From NCBI GenBank assembly GCA_902478945.1, contig CABSMX010000091.1, positions 1-7,456 on the forward strand: a stretch of 7,456 nt of DNA, read 5' to 3'. Below the pieces are notes generated by a model. It was not told where the DNA came from and did not search any database. It worked only from the letters and a program-made list of their open reading frames with translations. The stretch comes from an uncultured Collinsella sp. Lineage in GTDB: Bacteria; Actinomycetota; Coriobacteriia; Coriobacteriales; Coriobacteriaceae. Positions 1 through 5,542 of the stretch are shown in pieces. Numbering within the stretch: position 1 is the first letter of the stretch; each line of letters starts with the position of its first letter. The position numbers and the translations under genes were made by a program.

Positions 1-23
1 TCGGAGATGTGTATAAGAGACAG
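1..23 (+). other. Nextera/Tn5 mosaic-end adapter left on the contig end
   Basis: Bases 5-23 are the 19-base Tn5 mosaic end AGATGTGTATAAGAGACAG, and bases 1-4 (TCGG) match the end of the standard Nextera read-2 primer that precedes it. This is library sequence, not genome. A plus-strand frame started here gives the peptide MYKRQ (or VYKRQ), a familiar contaminant at the start of database proteins. Genomic sequence begins at 24. Confidence 0.97.
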
Positions 24-1235
24 GTCGTTGTTGCGATCGTCCTTGCGGTCGTTGCGCTCGTCGTTGCGCTTGTGCTGACGGCGGTTGGGGCGGGCGCCCT
101 CTTCGGCCTCGGTGCCTTCGGCAGCCGCGGCTGCCGGCGCATCAGTGCCGGACGGGGCCTCGCCCTCTGCCTTGGCGTCGGCGTTGACATGAGCACTGGA
201 ATCGGCGTCGCCCTGCCGCTCGGCAACCTTGGCCCTTGCGGACTTCTTACGCGTGCGCTTGGGCTTCTCAGTTGCCGGCTGGTCGGCGTTCTCAGTTTCG
301 GAAGCAGCATCGGCGGTTGCCTCGAAGGACTTGTCGTCGACGGGCTTGGCGTCGGCGTCGGCCTTGGCCTTCGCCTTCGTCGAGCGCTTTGCCGCGGTGC
401 GACGGCTGCGGCCGGGACGGACATCGGCGGAATCGGCATCGGCAGATGCGGGAGCCTCGGTGGACGGAGCGTCCTGGACCGGAGCATCGGCCGTGGCCGT
501 GGGCTCGGCCGTCACCGCTGCGCTCTGAGCAGCAGCTGCTGCGGCAGCGGCTTTCTCGGCCTCAACATACGCCTTGGGCTTGCGGCCGCGACGATGCGGG
601 CGCAGAGCCGGATCAACGACGGGAACCTCGTTGGCCTCAGCGTGCACGACGGGCTCGGCGGAGGAAGCGCCCTCCCCTGCCGCAGAACGAGCCGGAGCTT
701 CAGCGACCTCAGGGGTCAGCTGCTCGACGGGCTGCTGCGTCTTGGCTGCCGCACGGCGACGCGTGCGCGGTGCCGGCTTCTCGGCCGACTGTTCGACCGC
801 AGGAGCCTCGGAGGCGACCGGCGCAGCGAGCTCAGTCAATGCCGCGGCCTCGCGCTCGGCAGCGCGACGGCGGGCACGCACAACCTGGGCCTCGCTAATC
901 TGCGCCAGTGCACGGGCCTGCGCGACCTCATCGGAAATGGGGACCGAAGCATCGGCGGCAACGGGCCGCTTCGCGCGCGTGGTGCGCGTCGTACGACGCT
1001 TGGGCTTTTCGGCATCCTCGCCGTCCGCAGCAGGCTTGGCCACACGACGCGTGCGCTTAGGCTTAGCGGGAGCAGCCTCCTCGCTAGCAACGGGCGTGGT
1101 GGGCACGGCGGCCTTAGGCGCCTCGGGAGCCGAGACCTGCGCCGGCGCGGACAGCACGGTCTGGTCCGACGTAACCGGTGCAGCGGGAGCCGTTTGCGTC
1201 GTCGTTATTTCGTTTTCTTGTTGTTGATCAGACAC
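24..1235 (-). CDS. rho: Transcription termination factor Rho, N-terminal extension (partial, cut by contig end)
   Basis: The minus frame from a GTG at 1235 is open for exactly 404 codons to the adapter junction, starting MSDQQQENEITTTQTAP. An in-frame stop at 1245-1247 makes this GTG the only available start. The protein is low complexity and probably disordered: Ala/Pro/Glu/Asp-rich linkers, an 8-alanine run at residues 229-236, and basic patches near residues 59-68, 77-90, 119-124, 157-165, 212-221 (containing RGRKPK), 273-291, 324-336 and 382-401 (Arg/Asn/Asp-rich). Actinobacterial Rho proteins carry such an N-terminal insertion before the RNA-binding and ATPase domains, and rho lies near and downstream of argS in several actinobacteria. 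Rho is a hexameric RNA helicase that ends transcription. The domains that would prove the identity lie beyond the left end, so the name is inferred; another basic, disordered RNA-binding protein such as an RNase E-type tail is possible. The open frame and amino-acid bias make the coding call itself firm. Confidence 0.68.
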
Positions 1236-1374
1236 AGTGTTTGCTCAACTTTCTTTTCAAGCCCTGTGATCACATGCTCCCTGCATAAACCTTCAGGGCG
1301 GCTAAACAGTCTAGCTCCGTCCAAAAAGCGACGAGCATCTTTGATCTGTATCGAGATGATTGCGTCAAATACGC
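1236..1374 (-). promoter_or_regulatory. Probable rho leader with alternative hairpins and weak ribosome site
   Basis: From the predicted start site near 1374 the leader is about 139 nt. On the minus strand the segment GCCCTG (1299-1294) can pair either with CAGGG at 1283-1279 or with CAGGGC at 1266-1261, so the two hairpins exclude each other. The second pairing arm lies beside a perfect 10-base palindrome TGTGATCACA (1265-1274). Upstream of the GTG there is only a poor Shine-Dalgarno match (AAGAAAG about 13 nt away). Rho genes are known to be autoregulated through their leaders in other bacteria; whether this leader works that way is inference. Confidence 0.35.
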
Positions 1375-1380
1375 AGAGTT

Positions 1381-1408
1381 AGTGTAACACAACCGCTGCC
1401 ACCTGCAA
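1381..1408 (-). promoter_or_regulatory. Probable sigma-70-type promoter of rho
   Basis: On the minus strand, TTGCAG (1408-1403) and TACACT (1386-1381) are separated by 16 bases, and TGT immediately before the -10 makes it an extended -10 element. It points toward the GTG at 1235 and would start transcription near 1374. This is the best promoter match in the spacer. Confidence 0.55.
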
Positions 1409-1442
1409 CTTAGTCATCGGGGGCGTTCTTAAACGACTAGTC

Positions 1443-1468
1443 AAAAGGAACACTCTTTACAAAGTTCC
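1443..1468 (-). terminator. Weak terminator-like hairpin (minus strand)
   Basis: On the minus strand GGAAC (1468-1464) pairs with GTTCC (1451-1447), followed at once by TTTT (1446-1443). The stem is only 5 bp with a 12-nt loop, so this is a weak candidate. It lies 20 bases downstream, in the minus direction, of the long hairpin at 1488-1564 and could end a transcript carrying that hairpin. Confidence 0.28.
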
Positions 1469-1487
1469 GGCGCACACCATCGCCACA

Positions 1488-1564
1488 TCATAAGCTGCGG
1501 TGAAATAGTTCCCAAATCCCGGCCGACACCTCTCAAGCAGGAACCATTCCACCGCAACTCATAA
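1488..1564 (-). repeat. Long inverted repeat forming a 27-bp hairpin in minus-strand RNA
   Basis: Arms 1488-1514 and 1538-1564 face each other around a 23-nt loop. Of 27 opposed positions, 20 are Watson-Crick pairs. The other seven (left positions 1489, 1492, 1495, 1503, 1507, 1513, 1514) are all A/C oppositions on the plus strand, which become G·U wobbles on the minus strand. The helix is therefore unbroken only as minus-strand RNA. No open frame, promoter or known RNA family was recognised. A structured leader or small RNA upstream of rho is possible, as is a remnant of a repeated intergenic element. Confidence 0.6.
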
Positions 1565-1657
1565 GAAGAAGGCAGGTCAAGCCTCAAGCATCGAGAAAAC
1601 GGAACAGCTAAGGGGCAAGGGCATCGGCCCCAAGATCGACACGCCACGAATCGCGCC

Positions 1658-1787
1658 CATCTACTACGTTTGCCCCCGCACCCCTGACCATACTCACTTT
1701 TTTTCGAAAGTCGCAGACCTGCTACCTGCGGTTTTAATATTGCGATTTTCGGCGTGGTTCGGGGTACGCACTTAAACGTAGTAGATG
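1658..1787. repeat. 130-bp imperfect palindromic element A
   Basis: The outer arms are a perfect 14-base inverted repeat: CATCTACTACGTTT (1658-1671) against its complement at 1774-1787. Inside, CGCACCCC (1677-1684) pairs with 1761-1768 with one mismatch, ACCA (1687-1690) pairs with TGGT (1755-1758), and CGAAAGTCGCA (1705-1715) pairs with TGCGATTTTCG (1741-1751) with one G·T. The whole element can fold into one long hairpin. It shares the end motif TACTACG with element B at 1875-2022. It resembles a small non-coding interspersed repeat (MITE-like); no target-site duplication was seen. Confidence 0.6.
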
Positions 1788-1827
1788 CCCCCGATTCTTG
1801 GCAGAAGGTATCCCGCCGCTCCTCCAC

Positions 1828-1871
1828 GGGACAAAAATGATCCGTTTTCCTCCGTCCCCTAGGGTCATTTT
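1828..1871. repeat. Two overlapping inverted repeats between elements A and B
   Basis: AAAATGATCC (1834-1843) pairs with GGGTCATTTT (1862-1871) over 10 bp including one T·G on the plus strand. The alternative GGGAC (1828-1832) with GTCCC (1854-1858) is interleaved with it, so both cannot form as one simple hairpin. There is no long T run after either stem, so it does not look like a terminator. It may belong to the same composite element as its neighbours. Confidence 0.4.
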
Positions 1872-1874
1872 CAA

Positions 1875-2022
1875 AACTATGGCTGTTTACTACGATGAAT
1901 CGCTCAACCACGACCACGCCAAAACCCGAAAAAATAAAACCCCAGCTAGATGGCTTGCACTTTTCGGTGAAAAGCCAGTGTGATTGGAATCCCTCGATTC
2001 ATCGTAGTAAACCGGTATAGTT
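1875..2022. repeat. 148-bp palindromic element B with 28-base imperfect terminal inverted repeats
   Basis: A perfect 18-base inverted repeat, GTTTACTACGATGAATCG (1885-1902) against 1995-2012, extends outward to 1875 and 2022 with three mismatches and one G·T-type opposition (AACTAT at the far ends). The interior also has weak internal pairing, including CCGAAAA (1926-1932) with TTTTCGG (1961-1967) and a short hairpin CTTTTC-GGT-GAAAAG (1960-1974). It lies just downstream of the argS terminator. Size and terminal repeats resemble a MITE or similar short element, but flanking duplications are not evident. Confidence 0.6.
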
Positions 2023-2069
2023 GCGATTTAGTAGCATTTTCCAACACAACAAAAAGCCCCGCCACACGC

Positions 2070-2101
2070 AAAAAGCCCGACCTCCGCATGGAGATCGGGC
2101 T
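2070..2101 (-). terminator. Rho-independent terminator of argS
   Basis: Read on the minus strand, the stem 2101-2090 pairs with 2085-2074 over 12 positions: AGCCCGA, one G·U, then CTCC, with a 4-nt loop (2086-2089). It is followed by a T run at 2074-2070. It lies 48 bases after the argS stop codon. A second T run (2055-2051) follows after a GGGGC. Hairpin plus T tract in the correct orientation makes the call strong. Confidence 0.88.
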
Positions 2102-2148
2102 TATAGGGCTCAGCGAAGCCGAACCTACACGGTCAAACGACCCGTAGA

Positions 2149-4002
2149 TTACATCTGCTCGGGTGCGGAAACGCCAACGAGGGTAAGCACCAGGGCGAGC
2201 GTCACGCGGACGGCGTCGCAAGCGGCCAGACGGGCGCGCGAGAGCTCGGGGTCGACGGGACGGCCCTCGCTCGGCAGCACCTGGCAGGCAGCATAGAAGC
2301 TGTGGAAGTCGCCGGCGAGCTCCTCGGCAAAGTGCGTCAGACGGAACGGAGCGCGGTCGCGAGCGCAGCTGGCGATGAGGTCGGTGAGCTCGTTGAGCTT
2401 GCGCGACAGGGCGAGCTCGGTCGGGTCGGTCAGCAGCGAGTAATCGACGTTCTCACCGATGGCCTTGGCGGCGACGGCCTTCATGCCCATCTCGTCAGCC
2501 TGCTCGGGCGTAACGTCAGCGGCGCGACGCAGGATGGAGCACACGCGGGCGTGAGCGTACTGCACGTAGTACACCGGGTTGGAGTTGTCGCGCTTCTTAA
2601 CGGCCTCGATGTCGAAGTCGACCATCTGGTTGGAGCTCTTGGAGATGAGCGTGTAGCGGGCGGCGTCAGAGCCGACCTCGTCGACGAGCTCCTGCAGGGT
2701 CACCATGGTGCCCTTGCGCTTGGACATACGGACGGGCTTGCCGTTGCGCAGCAGGTTGACGAGCTGGCCCAGCAGAACCTCGAACTTGCCGGGGTAACCG
2801 AGAGCGTCGCAGACGCAGCGGACGCGCTCGATGTAGCCGTGGTGGTCGGCGCCCCAGATGTCGATGACGTGGTCGACGCGCTGGAGCTTGTCCCAGTGAT
2901 AGGCAACGTCGGAGGCGAAGTAGGTGTACTCGCCGTCGGACTTGATCAGGACGCGGTCCTTGTCGTCGCCCAGGTCGGTGGAGCGGAACCACAGGGCGCC
3001 GTCCTTGGTGTAGAGGTAGCCCATCTTGTCGAGCTTCTCGAAAGCGCGGTCGACGGCGGAGGTGCCGGCAGTCTCGCCCTCGGTGTCCTTCACATACAGC
3101 GAGCGCTCGGAGAACCAACGATCGAAGTCGCAGTTGACGGCGTGGCAGAGGTCGCGCATGTTGTCGACCATCTTCACGTAACCGCGCTCACGGAAGCTCT
3201 CCATGCGCTCCTGCGGATCGGCCTCGACCCACTTGTCGCCGTCGGTGCGCCAGAACTCAGCGGCCTCGTCGATGATGTAGTCGCCGCCGTAGGAGTCCTT
3301 GCCCAGCGTCTCGGCAAAGTTATCCTGGTACGGATGGGTCTCGGGATGCTCGTCGTTCTCATCGGCGACAAAGGCGTCGCGGTCGGCGATCAGCAGCTTG
3401 TGAGCCTCATCGATGTCCACGCCCTGCTTGGCGATGATGTCGGCGAGCTGCATATAGCGCGTGCTGATGGAGTTGCCGAAGGTGTTCATCTGCGAGCCGT
3501 GGTCGTTGATGTAGAACTCACGCTGGATGTCGTAACCGGCGTGGTCCATAACACGGCAGAGGGAGTCGCCCAGCGCGGCCCAGCGGCCGTGGCCGATGTG
3601 CATGGGGCCGACGGGGTTGGCGGAAACGAACTCGACCTGGGTCTTCAGGCCGCCGCCGACGTTGGACTTAGCGAAGTCCATGCCCTTCTCGCGGGCCTCG
3701 CCGAAGATGGCGTTCTTGACGGCGACGGAGAGGTAGAAGTTGATGAAGCCAGGACCTGCGATCTCGACCTTCTCAATCGCGGGGTCCTCGGGCATATGGG
3801 CAACGACGGCCTCGGCGATCTTGCGCGGAGCGCAGTGAGCCAGCTTGGCGGACTTCAGGGCCATGGTGGAGGTCCACTCGCCATGAGAAGTGTCAGCCGG
3901 TCGCTCGATGGCGCAATCGTCAAGTTCAAATGCGGAAAGGTCGCCGGCCTCCTGGGCCGCAGCAAGCGCAGCGCGTACCAGCTCTTCAATCTTCTCGGGC
4001 AT
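2149..4002 (-). CDS. argS: Arginyl-tRNA synthetase
   Basis: The 617-residue protein charges tRNA-Arg with arginine using ATP in the cytoplasm. The N-terminal recognition domain spans about residues 3-92. The class I catalytic core begins with FVSANPVGPMHIGHGRWAAL, whose HIGH signature is at 135-138. The KMSKS-type loop is RMSKRKGT at 425-432, and the DALR-type anticodon-binding helical domain follows from about residue 478 (YYVQYAHARV). The start at 4002 (MPEKIEELV) is chosen because AAGGAGG (4013-4007) lies 4 bases ahead; the frame stays open to 4131, but that extension has no ribosome site and no family similarity. The protein is somewhat longer than many bacterial ArgRS, with extra acidic sequence around residues 195-265. 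It ends in its own terminator and is divergent from the CarD-like gene. All key motifs are intact. Confidence 0.97.
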   Translation of the reverse strand: MPEKIEELVRAALAAAQEAGDLSAFELDDCAIERPADTSHGEWTSTMALKSAKLAHCAPRKIAEAVVAHMPEDPAIEKVEIAGPGFINFYLSVAVKNAIFGEAREKGMDFAKSNVGGGLKTQVEFVSANPVGPMHIGHGRWAALGDSLCRVMDHAGYDIQREFYINDHGSQMNTFGNSISTRYMQLADIIAKQGVDIDEAHKLLIADRDAFVADENDEHPETHPYQDNFAETLGKDSYGGDYIIDEAAEFWRTDGDKWVEADPQERMESFRERGYVKMVDNMRDLCHAVNCDFDRWFSERSLYVKDTEGETAGTSAVDRAFEKLDKMGYLYTKDGALWFRSTDLGDDKDRVLIKSDGEYTYFASDVAYHWDKLQRVDHVIDIWGADHHGYIERVRCVCDALGYPGKFEVLLGQLVNLLRNGKPVRMSKRKGTMVTLQELVDEVGSDAARYTLISKSSNQMVDFDIEAVKKRDNSNPVYYVQYAHARVCSILRRAADVTPEQADEMGMKAVAAKAIGENVDYSLLTDPTELALSRKLNELTDLIASCARDRAPFRLTHFAEELAGDFHSFYAACQVLPSEGRPVDPELSRARLAACDAVRVTLALVLTLVGVSAPEQM

Positions 4003-4006
4003 AGAT

Positions 4007-4013
4007 CCTCCTT
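4007..4013 (-). promoter_or_regulatory. Ribosome binding site that fixes the argS start
   Basis: AAGGAGG on the minus strand, 4 bases before the ATG at 4002, is a near-perfect Shine-Dalgarno sequence. It excludes the longer reading from 4131. Confidence 0.9.
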
Positions 4014-4069
4014 GTGTTAAAGCCCCCGAGCTCTTGGTCACTCGTAGGGCAAAAGCCAGAGTTTGTAGC

Positions 4070-4098
4070 ACTCTATCACAAGCGACGCACACTGTCGC
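4070..4098 (-). promoter_or_regulatory. Possible argS promoter overlapping a GCGAC-N7-GTCGC inverted repeat
   Basis: On the minus strand GCGACA (4098-4093) and TAGAGT (4075-4070) are 17 bases apart, with TGA before the -10 (extended -10). It would start near 4063, giving a leader of about 60 nt. The -35 is itself one arm of the inverted repeat 4082-4086/4094-4098, which could be an operator or chance. The match to consensus is moderate. Confidence 0.38.
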
Positions 4099-4301
4099 AG
4101 GGTAAAGCCAATCGAAATTGCATATGCACAAAAATGACTACCGCTCTTGCGCGGTGGTACAAAGTTGGCGGTTTGCCTGCAATTTATACACGTTCTGGAA
4201 ATGCATAAACGCATGAATAAGCCGTTTTATTTATCGAATACTCTTACCTATCAGAGTTGTGTGCTTTTCCTGCATAAAGTGAAGGTTTGCGCACGTCAGC
4301 G

Positions 4302-4310
4302 TGTTATTCT
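4302..4310 (+). promoter_or_regulatory. Possible extended -10 promoter of the CarD-like gene
   Basis: TGTTATTCT gives an extended -10 (TG, one base, TATTCT) about 34 bases before the ATG at 4345. No good -35 lies at the normal distance. The short leader would still contain the ribosome site GGAGG (4336-4340). Confidence 0.4.
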
Positions 4311-4344
4311 AGACATACGTAAATTCGTATAAGTTGGAGGTAGC

Positions 4345-4830
4345 ATGTTCTCAATCGGTCAACACGTCATTCATCCGGGTCAGGGAGTCTGCACCGTCGT
4401 CGGTTTTAGGGACGACACGCCGCAGCCCATGTTGTTGCTCGAGACCAAGCAGGGACATGCGCAGACGATCCTCATGTACCCCGTGGCGCAGGCCGACCGT
4501 CTGCATGCCGCCATCTCCCAGCAAGATGCCGAGCACCTGCTGAGCCACTACAACGAGTTGGAGTGCGACACCTTTACCGAGCGCAACAGCTCGCTCGAGG
4601 AGACGCACTTTAAGCAGCAGCTTAAGCTGGGTGCGCCCGAGACGGTCCGCGTGGCAAAAACCATGATGCACCGTATTCGCCAGGCCGAGGAAGCAGACAA
4701 AAAACCCAGCTCCTACTACATGCGCGTACTCAAGGAAGCCAAGCGCCGCTCCATCGAGGAGTTCGCCGTGGCCCTGGGCGTCACCGAGGAGGACGCCGAA
4801 GCCCGCCTAGCCCAAGCCGCCCTCAACTAA
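4345..4830 (+). CDS. CarD/CdnL-family RNA polymerase-binding regulator
   Basis: The 161-residue protein matches CarD family length (about 160). Residues 2-21 (FSIGQHVIHPGQGVCTVVGF) are the typical start of the Tudor-like domain that binds the RNA polymerase beta subunit. From about residue 65 the rest is predicted helical with a charged C-terminus, as in the family's DNA-contacting domain. CarD proteins stabilise open promoter complexes, often at rRNA promoters. GGAGG at 4336-4340, 4 bases before the ATG, supports the start. Oddly, the protein has no tryptophan. In an ungapped alignment by eye, the conserved Asn-Trp that wedges into the promoter bubble in mycobacterial and Thermus CarD falls on Asn81-Ser82. 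It may be a divergent paralogue with altered activity. The gene is divergent from argS and closed by its own terminator. Confidence 0.88.
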   Translation: MFSIGQHVIHPGQGVCTVVGFRDDTPQPMLLLETKQGHAQTILMYPVAQADRLHAAISQQDAEHLLSHYNELECDTFTERNSSLEETHFKQQLKLGAPETVRVAKTMMHRIRQAEEADKKPSSYYMRVLKEAKRRSIEEFAVALGVTEEDAEARLAQAALN

Positions 4831-4842
4831 CCCATCCGCACC

Positions 4843-4885
4843 AAAAACCACCACAAAGGGGACAGGCACCTTTGTGGTGGTTTTC
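4843..4885 (+). terminator. Strong terminator after the CarD-like gene
   Basis: A perfect 16-bp stem (4844-4859 with 4869-4884) encloses a 9-nt loop. Its distal end is AAAA/TTTT, followed by CTTGTT. The stem begins 13 bases after the stop codon. Five T residues at the other end on the minus strand could allow some bidirectional action. It resembles the hairpin at 5543-5585 in sequence, with paired changes. Confidence 0.88.
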
Positions 4886-4938
4886 TTGTTCTAGTAGTAT
4901 TCATTCTTATCGATACCCACGAGCACAAGGAGTCCCTT

Positions 4939-5538
4939 ATGGCAGAGCCGCTTACCGCCGGAATCACCCGCGACCGCGCGTTCGAACTGCTCAACGAGCA
5001 CAACAAGGACCCGTTCCACATCACCCATGGCGAGACGGTCGAGGGCACTATGCGCTACTTTGCGCGCGAGTTCGACCCCGAGAACGAGGAGTTTTGGGGC
5101 ATCGTCGGTCTGCTGCACGACCTGGATTGGGAGGAGCATGAGGACGACCCCATGAACCACACCATCTATGCCGCCGAGATTCTTGAGGGCGAAGGTGCGT
5201 CTCCCGAGCTTATCCGTGCCATCCAGACACACACGTCCGACTTCAACTCTTCGCTGCCCAAGCCCGAGCTGCAGATGGAAAAGATCCTGTTTGCCTGCGA
5301 TGAGCTCACCGGCCTGATTGGCGCCGCCGTCATCATGCGCCCGAGCAAGAGCGTCATGGACTTTACGACCAAGTCGCTCAAAAAGAAATTCAAGGACAAG
5401 CGCTTTGCCGCCGGCTGCTCGCGCGACGTAATTTCGCAGGGCGCCGAGATGCTGGGCTGGGAGCTTCCCGAGCTCTTCGACCGCACCATCGCAGCCATGC
5501 AGTCCTTCGCCCCCGACCGCGACACCTTTCAGGCCTAG
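4939..5538 (+). CDS. HD-superfamily hydrolase (COG2316-like), substrate unknown
   Basis: The 199-residue protein has an HD metal-binding core: His30 in FHITHGETVEG, His60-Asp61 in GLLHDLDWEEH, His98 in IQTHTSDF and Asp121 in FACDELTGLIG. This H...HD...H...D order is typical of HD phosphohydrolases acting on nucleotides or other phosphate esters. Overall it resembles small uncharacterised HD hydrolases; the substrate cannot be told from sequence. No signal peptide or membrane segment is seen, so it should be cytoplasmic. AAGGAG (4927-4932), 6 bases before the ATG, supports the start. A weak promoter could be TTGTGG (4872-4877) with TAGTAT (4895-4900), partly inside the preceding terminator. 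It is probably transcribed alone, given terminators on both sides, and it converges on proA. Confidence 0.85.
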   Translation: MAEPLTAGITRDRAFELLNEHNKDPFHITHGETVEGTMRYFAREFDPENEEFWGIVGLLHDLDWEEHEDDPMNHTIYAAEILEGEGASPELIRAIQTHTSDFNSSLPKPELQMEKILFACDELTGLIGAAVIMRPSKSVMDFTTKSLKKKFKDKRFAAGCSRDVISQGAEMLGWELPELFDRTIAAMQSFAPDRDTFQA

Positions 5539-5542
5539 CACC

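Larger units (their letters stand above)
1409..2069. other. 660-bp spacer without a convincing gene, rich in inverted repeats
   Basis: This stretch lies between the argS terminator and the rho promoter. It holds four separate inverted repeats (1488-1564, 1658-1787, 1828-1871 and 1875-2022) and a weak terminator-like hairpin (1443-1468). It is visibly less G+C-rich than the flanking genes. The open frames across it (minus 1441-1917, plus 1798-1983, minus 1946-2221) run through the repeat arms, have no good ribosome site and show no recognisable domain, so I do not call them genes. No tRNA, rRNA or known riboswitch was recognised. Confidence 0.6.
4014..4335. other. Divergent intergenic region between argS and the CarD-like gene
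   Basis: This stretch of just over 300 bases holds the two outward-facing promoter candidates at 4070-4098 (minus) and 4302-4310 (plus). It also has a 10-base palindrome TGCATATGCA (4119-4128), a small hairpin ACCGC/GCGGT (4140-4144 with 4151-4155) and two copies of TGCATAAA (4202-4209, 4271-4278). It is A+T-richer than the genes. Short open frames here have no supporting features. I see no T-box-like or other recognised leader RNA. Confidence 0.6.

Noticed and set aside
9..1382. 457-codon plus-strand open frame
   Set aside because: It begins inside the sequencing adapter, reads as low-complexity Gly/Leu/Arg-rich peptide without domains, and is the antisense of a well-behaved minus-strand coding frame.
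1441..1917. 158-codon minus-strand open frame in the spacer
   Set aside because: It runs through inverted-repeat arms, has no domain, an odd Cys/Arg/Trp-rich composition and no clear ribosome site. It is more likely a chance frame in repeat DNA.
1875..2022. Integron attC site
   Set aside because: The ends (GTTTACT/AGTAAAC) do not fit the GTTRRRY core, and there is no integrase or cassette gene nearby.
1441..2022. CRISPR array
   Set aside because: The repeats are inverted and unlike each other, with no regularly spaced direct repeats.
2302..4020. 572-codon plus-strand open frame opposite argS
   Set aside because: Its repetitive Val/Leu/Asp/Gly composition is the typical antisense reading of a GC-rich gene; argS on the other strand is unambiguous.
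4119..4128. Palindrome TGCATATGCA as an operator
   Set aside because: It is a short A/T-rich palindrome away from either promoter candidate, with no second copy.
1282..4278. TGCATAAA occurring at 1282-1289, 4202-4209 and 4271-4278
   Set aside because: Three copies of an 8-mer in A+T-richer gaps, with no consistent position relative to promoters, are best taken as chance.
4003..4344. T-box or other amino-acid-sensing leader for argS
   Set aside because: No T-box sequence or specifier stem was recognised, and the predicted leader is only about 60 nt.
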